Positions 9,099 through 17,414 of a stretch of 64,000 bases of DNA are shown here, piece after piece; position 1 is the stretch's first letter; each line of letters opens with the position of its first letter. Source of the DNA: Peribacillus huizhouensis (GTDB lineage Bacteria; Bacillota; Bacilli; Bacillales; DSM-1321). Both the position numbers and the translations under genes were made by a program. The notes beneath the pieces are model-generated. The model was not told the origin of the DNA and ran no database searches. It saw nothing but the letters and a program-made list of their open reading frames with translations. The stretch is taken from positions 1-64,000 of the forward strand of contig NZ_JACJHX010000011.1 of assembly GCF_014138605.1 (NCBI RefSeq), in the 5' to 3' direction.

Positions 9099-9731
9099 TT
9101 ACTCCACCAAAGAATGCTTAAATGCATAAATAACTGCCTGTGTACGGTCTTGAACATCAAGCTTACTTAAAATGCTACTCACATGCACTTTGGCTGTTTT
9201 TAAAGCAATAAATAGTTCATCTGCAATTTCCTGATTTGTTTTTCCCTGTGCCATTAAAAGTAGGATTTCCATTTCTCGATTGGTCAATGATTCATGGGCA
9301 GCTGATTCTGGTTTCTTCCTCATCTTCGCCATCATTTTACCGGTAACTTCTGGTTCAAGCACAGTTTGACCATGAAATGTAGAACGCACAGCGTTAGCGA
9401 TTTCACTCGCTTTTGAAGTTTTCAGCATATAACTTGTTGCTCCCGCTTCTAAAGCAGGATATACTTTCTCATCATCCAAAAAGCTCGTCACGATAATAAT
9501 TTTCGCCTCTGGCCATTGTTCAATAATTAATCTGGTTGCTTCAATTCCGTCCATTTCCTTCATAACCAGGTCCATCAAGATGATATCAGGTCGCAATTCA
9601 AGCGCCATTTTCACACCCGCTGCTCCATCATCCGCTTCGCCAATTACTTGAATATCTGACTGCGCCGACAAATAGGCTGAAACACCAATTCGAACCATTT
9701 CATGATCATCTACAAAAATAACATTAATCAC
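9099..9731 (-). CDS. liaR: Response regulator LiaR (NarL family)
   Basis: 210-aa NarL/FixJ-type regulator. The receiver domain has DD at 8-9, phospho-acceptor D54 in LMDLVM and the conserved lysine in YMLKTSKASE. The C-terminal LuxR-type helix-turn-helix starts at about SLTNREMEILLLMAQGKTNQ. It is the output of the LiaFSR envelope-stress pathway responding to lipid-II-cycle antibiotics. GTG at 9731 is preferred: it follows GGGAGGTGAG at proper spacing and gives the usual ~211-aa length. It overlaps the 3' end of liaS. Confidence 0.93.
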   Translation of the reverse strand: MINVIFVDDHEMVRIGVSAYLSAQSDIQVIGEADDGAAGVKMALELRPDIILMDLVMKEMDGIEATRLIIEQWPEAKIIIVTSFLDDEKVYPALEAGATSYMLKTSKASEIANAVRSTFHGQTVLEPEVTGKMMAKMRKKPESAAHESLTNREMEILLLMAQGKTNQEIADELFIALKTAKVHVSSILSKLDVQDRTQAVIYAFKHSLVE

Positions 9732-10770
9732 CTTGCTCACCTCCCGCACTTAGCATCGGTATTTTCACTTCAAGTCTTGTTCCTTTATTTAAAAGGCTAA
9801 TGATCTTTAGTGTTCCACCTACTTCAACCGCCCGTTCATACATATTGTTCATGCCATATGAGCCAGCTTTATTCGTTTCTACGTCAAAACCAACCCCATC
9901 ATCAACAATCCGCAAAATTAACAAACCATCTCGTTCGATCAATAAAACTTCCAGCGAATTCGCCTTTGCATGGCGTAATGTATTAGAAACAGACTCTTGA
10001 AGAATTCGAAAAAGATGGTCTTCTATCCCTTTCTTTAATGGAATAGGCTCAAGCTTCCACTTTACCTTCATAGGGACTTTTTGTGATAATTCCACAAGCA
10101 ATTCCTCGATCCCTTCTTGTAAAGATTTATTATGAAGAGGTACAGGCCGCAAATGTAACAACAACGCCCTCATCTCAAGTTGTGATTGATGAATCATACC
10201 CTCAACCATCTTAAGCTGTTTAGCACTACTAGTATCTTCATCACCGGTTGACTCAGTAATTGCCGACATAAGCATCGAAGTGGCGAAAAGTTGTTGGCTG
10301 ACAGAATCATGTAGTTCCCGCGCTAATCGATTTCTTTCTCTTACAACCATCTCCTGAATTCTTTTCTCTTGATCTTCTGCTTTATCATTTGCCAACTTCT
10401 GTGATAATTTAATTTGTTCAGAGACTTGATGATGTACCTGGACAATTTGTTTCGATATCGTCGTTAATTCCAAAACAGAGTAGTTTTCATTGCTGGATGG
10501 TGGTCGTCCTTGTTCTACGAGATAGAGTTCATCACTAATCTCTTTTAGCTGCCTCTTCCAAGACAAACCTGCTACGATGCCACATCCAATTCCAATTAGA
10601 ACAATCAAGCTAATGTAAAACAAGATAAATGGCAGATCCATCACTTTTGTTTCCCACAACAGCCCCCAGTTGTTCAACGGAAATGAAAAAAAGAGACCAC
10701 CTGTTAACACAAGGCCAATCAAAAATGCTAAACCCATAGAAGCTGCAATTTGCCGCGTTACGATATTCAT
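9724..10770 (-). CDS. liaS: Sensor histidine kinase LiaS
   Basis: 348-aa HisKA_3 kinase. Two membrane segments (about 8-29 and 46-69) flank a very short outer loop, the intramembrane-sensing layout. A HAMP-like linker and coiled coil precede the H-box RNRLARELHDS (H154), followed by the HATPase_c N-box ILQESVSNTLRHA and GVGFD. It phosphorylates LiaR under control of LiaF. It overlaps liaF by 4 nt (ATGA) and liaR by 8 nt, so the three are one operon. Confidence 0.94.
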   Translation of the reverse strand: MNIVTRQIAASMGLAFLIGLVLTGGLFFSFPLNNWGLLWETKVMDLPFILFYISLIVLIGIGCGIVAGLSWKRQLKEISDELYLVEQGRPPSSNENYSVLELTTISKQIVQVHHQVSEQIKLSQKLANDKAEDQEKRIQEMVVRERNRLARELHDSVSQQLFATSMLMSAITESTGDEDTSSAKQLKMVEGMIHQSQLEMRALLLHLRPVPLHNKSLQEGIEELLVELSQKVPMKVKWKLEPIPLKKGIEDHLFRILQESVSNTLRHAKANSLEVLLIERDGLLILRIVDDGVGFDVETNKAGSYGMNNMYERAVEVGGTLKIISLLNKGTRLEVKIPMLSAGGEQGD

Positions 10771-11510
10771 ACTCGCTTCACCTCGATATCGCCCACTACA
10801 ACTGAAGTGATGAGATGAATTCTTTGATCCGCCGCATCAAACTCTTTCGTTTGATAAGAAAGAATTTGATTGTATACCTTCGTTTCTTGTTTTTGAAAAA
10901 TGGCTGCTCTTCCCGCAATGACAGAATGATGAATCCTGACTTCAGTATCATATGGGATAAGTACTTGCAAATTACCTACAAAGCTTTGAATGGAAATAAC
11001 CACTTCACCTTTCGGGAGAATGGTGTGACTTAAATCAATAACCGTATCGCCAATCCCGCGTTGTATATTAATATTGTTCCATTCATACACATCATCTGTT
11101 GTCTTCTGATGGCCCATCAGTTTATTTTCAAACAAATACTCTTTTTTCAATAATGGCTCTGACTCTATCTGTTCCTTTTTTTGTTCTGGCTCTATTAAAT
11201 ATGGTTTAACCCACTCTGGATTTTTCTTCGACTGAAAGTAAACAAGCAAAATATAAACGAAAATAGCAAAAACGAAAAACTTAAAAATCATCATATTTAA
11301 CACAATAATGATCGAACTGACAATCCCAATTAAATATAAGATTTTCCCTAAAGACCGTGGCGATAATTTTCTACCGATATACAGACAACCAATTGATAAA
11401 GCAAGCGAGTAGATAAGCCCTCCATCAAAGAAGACAATTTCAGATATAAGAAGGATGATACCAATGAGAAATAGCCAGCCTAAGTATTCTGTTTTCAGTT
11501 GTTTAAACAT
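10767..11510 (-). CDS. liaF: LiaF, inhibitor of the LiaSR system
   Basis: 247-aa membrane protein with about four hydrophobic segments (10-28, 30-46, 55-72, 75-92). A soluble C-terminal domain (about 140-247) is rich in short beta repeats such as IQSFVGNLQVLIPYD and SVVVGDIEVKRV, the toast-rack fold of LiaF/DUF2154 proteins. It keeps LiaS off in the absence of envelope stress. ATG 11510 follows GGAGG. No liaG lies between liaH and liaF, unlike B. subtilis liaIHGFSR. Confidence 0.93.
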   Translation of the reverse strand: MFKQLKTEYLGWLFLIGIILLISEIVFFDGGLIYSLALSIGCLYIGRKLSPRSLGKILYLIGIVSSIIIVLNMMIFKFFVFAIFVYILLVYFQSKKNPEWVKPYLIEPEQKKEQIESEPLLKKEYLFENKLMGHQKTTDDVYEWNNINIQRGIGDTVIDLSHTILPKGEVVISIQSFVGNLQVLIPYDTEVRIHHSVIAGRAAIFQKQETKVYNQILSYQTKEFDAADQRIHLITSVVVGDIEVKRV

Positions 11511-11614
11511 AGGGAACTCCTCCGTTAGCTGTCTCGTTCAATTCTATTAATTTGCTGTCATCCGCCACCTATATAGGAGATGAAGGTTTTTCAACAATTT
11601 AAGATAGAACGAAT

Positions 11615-11731
11615 GAGGGAGTCTCATAAAGGTCTAACCTCACTCTCTAAATCAGTACATAGTGTTTCATACATGTATCTTATACTGTCTTTAGAAGTTA
11701 TCGGGTCTGACTCTTCACTTGGGACACCCTC
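11615..11731. terminator. Family C palindromic repeat, copy 2, after liaH
   Basis: Outer ends GAGGG-GTC and GGGACACCCTC flank arms GGTCTAACCTC and GGGTCTGACTC with the core CACTCTCTAAATCAGTACATAG... It is in minus orientation relative to copies 8, 12, 13 and 14. It lies downstream of liaH on the transcribed strand. The rest of 11511-11853 shows nothing further. Confidence 0.65.
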
Positions 11732-11853
11732 ATTTAGAATACCATGAGTTTTATATGAAGGAAAAGGGGACATAGTTTTGTTCACTTAAAGCGTGCAATT
11801 AATTAAAGTTACATTACCTATTCCTTCTCTATATTTGATGGTATTAAATATTT

Positions 11854-12501
11854 TTATGATATCGATTGTGTATCTTTATTTTTCAGATCCTTTTCCAACT
11901 GAATAATCTTTGCGTCAATTGTGTTGCGGTGATAGGATGAGTTAATCCCGTGTTCAAGCCGGTCCAAATAGCTTTCCATTTCTTCAAATTTAGCAATCGG
12001 CTTATTCGAATAAACAGTCGTATCTAAAACTGTATTAATACGGTGATGTGCACGTGCTATGTTTTCACGCCCCATTAACTCCATTCGTTTTATGCTCATA
12101 TCTTTTAGTTTATGCTTCATTTCACGATACTTTTGTTCAAGCTCGCTTAATTGCTTTTCATTTTCTTGAAGTGCCTCTTTAAGGCGTACAGCCCGCTCTG
12201 CATATTGTTGACTTTCTATATCCGCAAAGTTTTGCAACTCACTTTCTCCTGCTTGCTCAGCAATCCCCGCTTGATGCTTTCGTTTTTCCGCAAGATCAGT
12301 CGCTTCTTGAAGCTCTTTTTGAAATTCATTTTTTAATAGATATTGGCGTTCTACCATTTTACGTACTTTTTCAGTTTCAGCCTCACATTGGCGTAGGTAC
12401 TGATTTAATAAAGCAATCGGGTTCTTTTCTTCTTTTTTATCTAACATTTCATGAAAATCTGCAGAAATTGTTTGCTTAATTCTTGAGAATAAGTTAGTCA
12501 T
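11854..12501 (-). CDS. liaH: LiaH, PspA/IM30-family membrane stress protein
   Basis: 215-aa, almost entirely helical coiled-coil protein starting with the amphipathic MTNLFSRIKQTISADFHEML typical of PspA/IM30 proteins. These form large rings or rods on the inner membrane face and protect it under antibiotic stress. It lies directly downstream of liaI and is normally the most strongly LiaR-induced gene. ATG 12501 has AGGAGGAATTT. Confidence 0.92.
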   Translation of the reverse strand: MTNLFSRIKQTISADFHEMLDKKEEKNPIALLNQYLRQCEAETEKVRKMVERQYLLKNEFQKELQEATDLAEKRKHQAGIAEQAGESELQNFADIESQQYAERAVRLKEALQENEKQLSELEQKYREMKHKLKDMSIKRMELMGRENIARAHHRINTVLDTTVYSNKPIAKFEEMESYLDRLEHGINSSYHRNTIDAKIIQLEKDLKNKDTQSIS

Positions 12502-12617
12502 ATAAATTCCTCCTAATAGTCGGGCGGTTCTCGACCACCTTGTTATTCATAGGTAAGCTAGGCAAGTTGAACGTATTTCACTTTTTACCTTTGCGAATGA
12601 TGTCATACCTATTTATC

Positions 12618-12962
12618 TTATTTGTTTAAATCTGCCCATTGCTTTTCAAAATTTGTAAATGGATCATTACTTTCTTCGATGATCGTTTCTTTTGATTTAT
12701 TCCATTTGCGGTACACAACATAGAGAATATATGCTGCAATAAGTCCTAACACTGAAGGGAAACTTGAGATAGCAAAGCTCAAGGCAATTAACAGGACGAT
12801 CACCCAAGCAATTTTTGCAACTACCGATTCTGTGCTTAGTAATTGTTTGAAACTGTAATACAGAATCCCTAAAGAGATGACTAAACCGATAAGTGGTCCA
12901 ACATTTGCGAGCAAAATAAGCGCTGCAATTGCCCCCACTATAAATAATCCGAACTTTTTCAT
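12618..12962 (-). CDS. liaI: LiaI-like small membrane protein
   Basis: 114 aa: three to four hydrophobic segments (about 4-20, 21-40, 50-68, 69-84) then a charged C-terminal tail. Position first in the lia operon, ahead of a PspA-type gene, and the LiaI/YvqI-like composition support a membrane anchor for LiaH. ATG 12962 follows AAAGGAGG. Confidence 0.85.
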   Translation of the reverse strand: MKKFGLFIVGAIAALILLANVGPLIGLVISLGILYYSFKQLLSTESVVAKIAWVIVLLIALSFAISSFPSVLGLIAAYILYVVYRKWNKSKETIIEESNDPFTNFEKQWADLNK

Positions 12963-13017
12963 TTCGTTTTCCTCCTTTCGTCATTTCGTATTTCTAGCAT
13001 ATCTAGTTTTGACATTT

Positions 13018-13063
13018 CCCATAACGAGCTAGAGGTATATTTTCAAGTACGTCTTAAGGCGTA
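13018..13063 (-). promoter_or_regulatory. liaI promoter with candidate LiaR operator
   Basis: A 16-bp near-perfect palindrome TACGTCTTAAGGCGTA (13048-13063, one mismatch) abuts a minus-strand -35 TTGAAA (13041-13046). After 17 bp comes a weak -10 TATGGG (13018-13023). The arrangement is activator-dependent in appearance and lies 55-100 nt upstream of liaI, so LiaR binding is inferred. A further 7-bp inverted repeat, GACAAGC/GCTTGTC, is at 13073-13093. Confidence 0.5.
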
Positions 13064-13101
13064 TATTTTCTAGACAAGCCAAAAAAGCTTGTCATAATAG
13101 C

Positions 13102-13190
13102 AAAGGGTCCGATCCCGTAGCTCTTACACACAATATTAAATGCACATGTTATGCACTATATACTGTATAAAGAGGTCAAGATCAGACCCT
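13102..13190. terminator. Family C palindromic repeat, copy 3, after the DEAD-box gene
   Basis: AAAGGGTCCGATC at the left and GATCAGACCCT at the right pair with one interruption, around an AT-rich core. It lies just downstream of the helicase stop codon on the minus strand. Confidence 0.65.
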
Positions 13191-13206
13191 GATAACATTA
13201 TCTTTA

Positions 13207-14532
13207 CTACCTAGATCGTCGATTACTTCCTCTTGATGAAGAAGAACGAGTAGAAGCTGTTGAATCTCGATAACTTCCACCCGCACTCTGACGTTTTCTT
13301 CCGCTTTCTTTCTTCTGCCCCTTACTCTCTATTCCATGACGCTTGTTGTAATCCTGACGCGCATTATTCCCCTGAGGACGCTTTTTCTTACGCGGAGCTT
13401 CTGCTGTTTCATTCACTTTAATTCCATCAAATCTTCTTCGCTCCAATTTTAATTGAATCCCTTTTTCTATCTCCAACAGTTCTTCCTCGTCTTTTGCAGC
13501 AACAAAGGTAACTGCTAATCCATGTTCACCAGCGCGCCCCGTACGTCCAATCCGATGAATATAACTTTCTGTATCTTCTGGAATATCATAATTAAACACA
13601 TGAGTAACCCCTTCAACATCCAGACCCCGTGCTGCTACATCTGTTGCTACTAATACTTGAATCGCCGCATCACGAAAGCTCTTCATTACCCGTTCTCTCT
13701 TCGCTTGAGATAAATCTCCATGTAGTTCATCCACGCTATATCCTGCATTTTTCAAAGCATCATACAATTTAGACACTCTACGTTTTGTTCTACAAAAAAT
13801 GATCGCCAAGAATGGACGTTCTTCATCAATCATTTTAAACAACGTCGCTTGTTTGGCACGATCTGTTGTTTCAATTACAACTTGGCGAATCTCTTTTACA
13901 GTTACACCTTCACTTTTAACTGATATTGTGACAGGACTGTTCATAAAACGTTTCGCTAGCTGTTTTACCTGTTCAGGCATGGTTGCTGAGAACAATAAGG
14001 TTTGTCTTTCAATTGGAAGATGTTCAATAATTTCTTCTACCTCTGGCAAGAAACCAATATGAAGCATTTGATCCGCTTCATCCAACACAAGCTTGTCAAC
14101 CTGCGAAAGATCAATCGTTCCACGTCTCATATGATCAAGGAGCCTCCCTGGAGTCGCAACAACAACAGAAATACCCCGTTCAAGCTTTTTCATTTGACGT
14201 TCCACATCTTGCCCCCCGTACACAGCCAAAACATTTAACCCGTCAATATGGTCCGCGAACTTCTGAAGTTCTGCAGTAATCTGCAGGGCAAGCTCTCTTG
14301 TTGGTGTTACAATAAGCGATTGAATATGTCGAACTTGAACATCCACCGTTTCAATAATAGGAAGCAAAAACGCCAATGTTTTTCCTGTTCCCGTTTGTGC
14401 CTTTGCTATAACATCCTTTTTTGCAATAATTTCAGGAATTGCACGTTCTTGAATCGATGTCGGTTCATAAATTCCATTCTGATTCAACATCTGTTCAACT
14501 GTTAAACGAATCCCAAGTTCCGTAAATTTCAT
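13207..14532 (-). CDS. DEAD-box RNA helicase
   Basis: 441-aa ATP-dependent RNA helicase with the full motif set: Q motif at YEPTSIQ (22-28), motif I AQTGTGKT, Ia PTRELA, GG, TPGR, motif II DEAD, motif III SAT, and in the second domain ARGLD and HRIGRTGR. The C-terminal ~60 residues are a basic and serine-rich tail (KKKRPQ..., [13 protein letters not shown]). Such tails give non-specific RNA affinity in CshA-type helicases. It fits a second CshA/DeaD paralogue; I do not assign a symbol. Cold adaptation, ribosome biogenesis or mRNA decay are the usual roles. Confidence 0.92.
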   Translation of the reverse strand: MKFTELGIRLTVEQMLNQNGIYEPTSIQERAIPEIIAKKDVIAKAQTGTGKTLAFLLPIIETVDVQVRHIQSLIVTPTRELALQITAELQKFADHIDGLNVLAVYGGQDVERQMKKLERGISVVVATPGRLLDHMRRGTIDLSQVDKLVLDEADQMLHIGFLPEVEEIIEHLPIERQTLLFSATMPEQVKQLAKRFMNSPVTISVKSEGVTVKEIRQVVIETTDRAKQATLFKMIDEERPFLAIIFCRTKRRVSKLYDALKNAGYSVDELHGDLSQAKRERVMKSFRDAAIQVLVATDVAARGLDVEGVTHVFNYDIPEDTESYIHRIGRTGRAGEHGLAVTFVAAKDEEELLEIEKGIQLKLERRRFDGIKVNETAEAPRKKKRPQGNNARQDYNKRHGIESKGQKKESGRKRQSAGGSYRDSTASTRSSSSRGSNRRSR

Positions 14533-14790
14533 TTTATTCCAGCCTACTCTCCGTACATTTTTTAGTTAAAATACTTATGCCAGTATACCATTTCTTAAAG
14601 TCGCTATAGTGTTATGAAAACATAACTATTATTTTAAGGAAATTAGCAGCGTTTCATCTTCCATCTATTTTAGCTTAGAAAATGACATATTTTTCGAGGT
14701 ATGTTTCCTATGAGCACTTTAAATAGTGTTCCCCCTTCTTGATTTGATTAAAACGAACAAGATCTTTTCATTTTCCCGCATTAACGATAG

Positions 14791-14840
14791 TAAAACCCCA
14801 CCTCAAGACTTAGAAGAATCGAAGAAAATTTGGTGGGGAT
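14791..14840. repeat. Inverted repeat bordering the structured RNA candidate
   Basis: CCCCACC (14796-14802) and GGTGGGG (14832-14838) are perfect arms with flanking TAAAA/ATAA. The 29-nt loop is CTCAAGACTTAGAAG... Foldbacks of this type occur at ends of IS200/IS605-family elements, but no tnpA, tnpB or iscB is present. Confidence 0.5.
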
Positions 14841-15040
14841 AACTACCTGTAAAAGCCCGATTGGTGAGATACAGTGAAATTTACCGCCGTGATCTTCAGC
14901 GGTTTAGTTGAGGCCCACAGGATGCGAGTCACTAAAGACGAAGCCATGAGGACGCGTCGTACTTAGTCTGAGTTCGTTGAATAGGGTTCGTACTGTCGAT
15001 TGATCGAAGCGAAAGCGAAGATCTTAGCGACAGTAGAACG
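14841..15040 (+). ncRNA. Candidate structured RNA, possibly HEARO/omega-RNA-like
   Basis: No ORF, and visibly more G+C than its surroundings. Plus-strand helices can be drawn: CTGTA (14847-14851) with TACAG (14870-14874); ACCGC (14883-14887) with GCGGT (14899-14903); and ACTAA/GACG (14931-14940) with CGTC/TTAGT (14955-14967). The clearest is ACTGTCG (14992-14998) with CGACAGT (15028-15034), enclosing GATC/GATC and a GC-GAAA-GC cap. The last is a symmetric stem with GAA/GAA internal loops and a GNRA tetraloop, which fixes the strand as plus. Size and the adjacent IS605-like foldback suggest an orphan HEARO/omega-type RNA whose nuclease gene is absent. That family name is a guess; the structure is seen. 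Confidence 0.5.
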
Positions 15041-15081
15041 GGACTAACAAATTCGATTGTTGCATTCTATAATCTCAAAAC

Positions 15082-15158
15082 AAAAAGATCTGCCTCATCT
15101 ACTATTCTCAGTTCAACTACTAGCGAATAACTGAATAGAAAGGATGAGGTCAGACCTT
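15082..15158. terminator. Family C palindromic repeat, copy 4 (degenerate), after parR-like gene
   Basis: Arms around CTGCCTCATC and GATGAGGTCAG, with inner CTATTCTCAGTT/AACTGAATAG, form a long foldback. It lies directly downstream of the minus-strand gene at 15171. The GAGGTCAGACC end is the family signature. Confidence 0.55.
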
Positions 15159-15170
15159 AGGGCATCTTCA

Positions 15171-15740
15171 CTACTTATTCATTTGTGCAAGAAAATCACC
15201 TAATAAATCATCTAGATCCTCTTCTTGCTCACTTTCTTCAATAGATTCTGTTTCTTGATCCATTTGCCCCCAATCGAAGTCATCTAAATCAAGAACAGGA
15301 TCTTTTAATTGATCCTGAATATCTTCTTCATCACTCTGCTCCAGTTCTGCTGAAGCAACTGATTCTTCTTGTAAATACAAGGCATCATCAATATCAAGTG
15401 CATTGCTATTCAAAGATGCAAGCAGAGCAGTTGCCCGGAGCGGGTCTGTTAATAGCTGGTAAACAATACTCCCGAGCAAGGCTTCAGAGTGTGCGTGCTT
15501 CAACCAATCCCGTTGTGATTTACTTAATTTATGAGGCAAGGGAATCGCAATCATTTCTTGATCTTGAAAGGTTGTACGTCCTACGCTTTCCATTACATAT
15601 TCTGCAATAGTGCTGGAAAAATTACGTTTTTCCGTCTCCTTTAGTTTTCGCAATTGCCTTAACGTGTGATCTGGAGCATCAGAAGGAATTCGAAAGGTAA
15701 TGGCTTGTCCCCTTTGAATACTTGGAGTAGTTTTTTTCAT
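15171..15740 (-). CDS. ParR-like DNA-binding partner of the actin-like protein
   Basis: 189 aa, no confident family match by eye. Residues about 12-55 (QAITFRIPSDAPDHTLRQLR..., then a helix SSTIAEYVMESV) look like a ribbon-helix-helix domain: one short strand then two helices. The last 75 residues are strongly acidic (many E/D, ending DDLLGDFLAQMNK). This plan matches ParR/StbB adaptors, which bind centromere repeats through RHH and cap ParM filaments through the C-terminus. It starts 9 nt after the ParM-like gene ends, so the two are one operon. Confidence 0.65.
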   Translation of the reverse strand: MKKTTPSIQRGQAITFRIPSDAPDHTLRQLRKLKETEKRNFSSTIAEYVMESVGRTTFQDQEMIAIPLPHKLSKSQRDWLKHAHSEALLGSIVYQLLTDPLRATALLASLNSNALDIDDALYLQEESVASAELEQSDEEDIQDQLKDPVLDLDDFDWGQMDQETESIEESEQEEDLDDLLGDFLAQMNK

Positions 15741-15749
15741 TCATTACAC

Positions 15750-16934
15750 CTATTTAGCGGATCCGGTTTTTTGCTCTTCCTTTTTCGCTTCTATTTTTGA
15801 GTTTTTTCTAACAAAATCCGTTATTAATTTGTAATACGCATTCGACATCATCCAGATACTTTCTTTCTCATCTTCAAAGAAATCAATGTTGTAGCCATCT
15901 AAATGATTATTCAATGCCTTTAAATAATCCTTCAATACGATGGAACCACCGCCTATAAAATAGCAAATTTCTGTTTGCGAATTTTTTTGCCAAACATTAC
16001 GTAAATGACGGTATTGTTTTTTTGCAAGTTCACCAAGAATTCGATCCGTAATATCATGAACACTTGTTCTAGACCCACGAACCATAATGTGATTACGATC
16101 GTTTTTCTTAGTAATGATTTCTACTACATCACGTCTACTATCAAGTTCAACACCGTGCTTTTTGCGAATTTCCTCACGAATGGCTTCCAACGCTTCTGCT
16201 ACACCAAGATTAAAGCCTTGCGCTTTATCATCATCAACTTTACGATTTTTAATTACAGCGATATCTGTAGATAATCCACCAATATCCTGAATTAATATTT
16301 GTTTGTCAATTAAGTCACGATTAATAACGTTTGAATTGTTATCCATCACAAGGTTAATATACGCCGCAAACCCTTCTGGATACACCTTCACTTCATCAAA
16401 CTTAATATTTACTTTCAATCCTTGATATTTAGGGGTTATTAAAAACTCTACTTGATGGACAGAGCCTAATAGTTTAGACCGGTACCCTACATCTCGTCCT
16501 TCTTTTACTTCACGAAGCGGTAATCCTGTTCCAAGAGTATAGTTCGCATCGATTACATTATTTGTTTTTTTGAAAGCAGCTGCTTGTTTTTCATTAACTG
16601 CATCAAGTGCTAAGGTAGCAAACAACATAACCAGTGTTTGATCTTCCTCCGATTTGCTACTCCCAGGATCTAATTCAAAAGGATTATCACTTTTTGTTGC
16701 CAAATTCCCAACTCGATAAATCGCATTATTTTCCAAAAGAGCAGGGGAGTGAACACGAATATGGATTCCTTCAATAGGGTCTTGTTGATCAAGATCCTCA
16801 ATTCCAATTACAGGACGGTCCTCAACATCACGAGCGATAACATTCGGAATATATAGTTCCGAATCCATCTTTCCAAATATAGCTTTGATTGCATCATTTC
16901 CTACATCGACTGCAGCAATTCTTGACGTACTCAT
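15750..16934 (-). CDS. ParM/StbA-type actin-like segregation protein
   Basis: 394-aa actin-fold ATPase. Phosphate-1 motif AVDVGNDAIK (D10), phosphate-2 LIQDIGGLSTDIAV (217-220) and adenosine motif YFIGGGSIVLKDYL (328-330) are all present. ParM-class proteins polymerise and push DNA copies apart. The partner gene downstream and a repeat array upstream complete a type II partition layout. There is no plasmid replication gene nearby and the flanks are ordinary chromosomal genes. Alternatives are AlfA or Alp7A-class filaments, or a non-segregation actin. Confidence 0.85.
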   Translation of the reverse strand: MSTSRIAAVDVGNDAIKAIFGKMDSELYIPNVIARDVEDRPVIGIEDLDQQDPIEGIHIRVHSPALLENNAIYRVGNLATKSDNPFELDPGSSKSEEDQTLVMLFATLALDAVNEKQAAAFKKTNNVIDANYTLGTGLPLREVKEGRDVGYRSKLLGSVHQVEFLITPKYQGLKVNIKFDEVKVYPEGFAAYINLVMDNNSNVINRDLIDKQILIQDIGGLSTDIAVIKNRKVDDDKAQGFNLGVAEALEAIREEIRKKHGVELDSRRDVVEIITKKNDRNHIMVRGSRTSVHDITDRILGELAKKQYRHLRNVWQKNSQTEICYFIGGGSIVLKDYLKALNNHLDGYNIDFFEDEKESIWMMSNAYYKLITDFVRKNSKIEAKKEEQKTGSAK

Positions 16935-17049
16935 TTAATCAATCCCTTCTACTCACTTTGAGTATGTAATGTGGATATTACTTCTATTTAAGAATATGAA
17001 AGTTTAAGAGATTGGTCAATAATCCAATAGACGCAGATGTAACAATATT

Positions 17050-17190
17050 TTTGTACACATTTTCGTATACAACACATCTAAACATGTACACATCGCTTTA
17101 AATCAACATGTGTACATGTTTGTATACTTGTAAACGTTATTCGTGTACAATGTTTACATTTTTGTGTACAAGTAAACGAAATTGTAAACA
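17050..17190. promoter_or_regulatory. Centromere-like (parC) repeat array upstream of the ParM-like gene
   Basis: Eleven or so hexamers of the form GTAYAC, GTAAAC or GTTTAC are packed into 140 bp, for example at 17053, 17065, 17086, 17122, 17130, 17152, 17172 and 17184. Spacing is often 12 or about 20-24 bp, roughly helical. Short, phased repeats upstream of parM are where ParR binds in known type II systems; binding here is inferred. The array also covers the region where the operon promoter must lie. Confidence 0.6.
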
Positions 17191-17199
17191 TTAATTCTT

Positions 17200-17219
17200 A
17201 TTACCTGAATTTAGGTAAT
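17200..17219. promoter_or_regulatory. Perfect inverted repeat, candidate operator
   Basis: ATTACCT (17200-17206) and AGGTAAT (17213-17219) are perfect arms with a 6-bp centre, followed by another half-site ATTACC at 17222-17227. It lies between the parC-like array and the divergent yhfW-like gene. The factor is unknown. Confidence 0.4.
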
Positions 17220-17414
17220 ATATTACCCTATGGGATAAACAGTCATCCTCTATCACTTATCGCTGTTTTACTTTCTTCCTAATCATCTCATCCTTTTAAA
17301 AAGTAACGTGTATAACCGAATAAATCTGGGTATGGTAATAACTGGGCATCTTTAAATATGACTACTCGTTCTACTCTACACTTATTTATTTAGACTATTA
17401 GGAGGCACCATTCC

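Noticed and set aside
14841..15040. RNase P RNA, tmRNA, 6S or SRP RNA
   Set aside because: None of their conserved cores could be found; the block's helices and loops do not fit those molecules.
17050..17190. CRISPR array or replication-origin iterons
   Set aside because: Repeats are only 6-7 bp with irregular short gaps, no spacers of uniform length and no cas or rep gene; a centromere-like array fits better.
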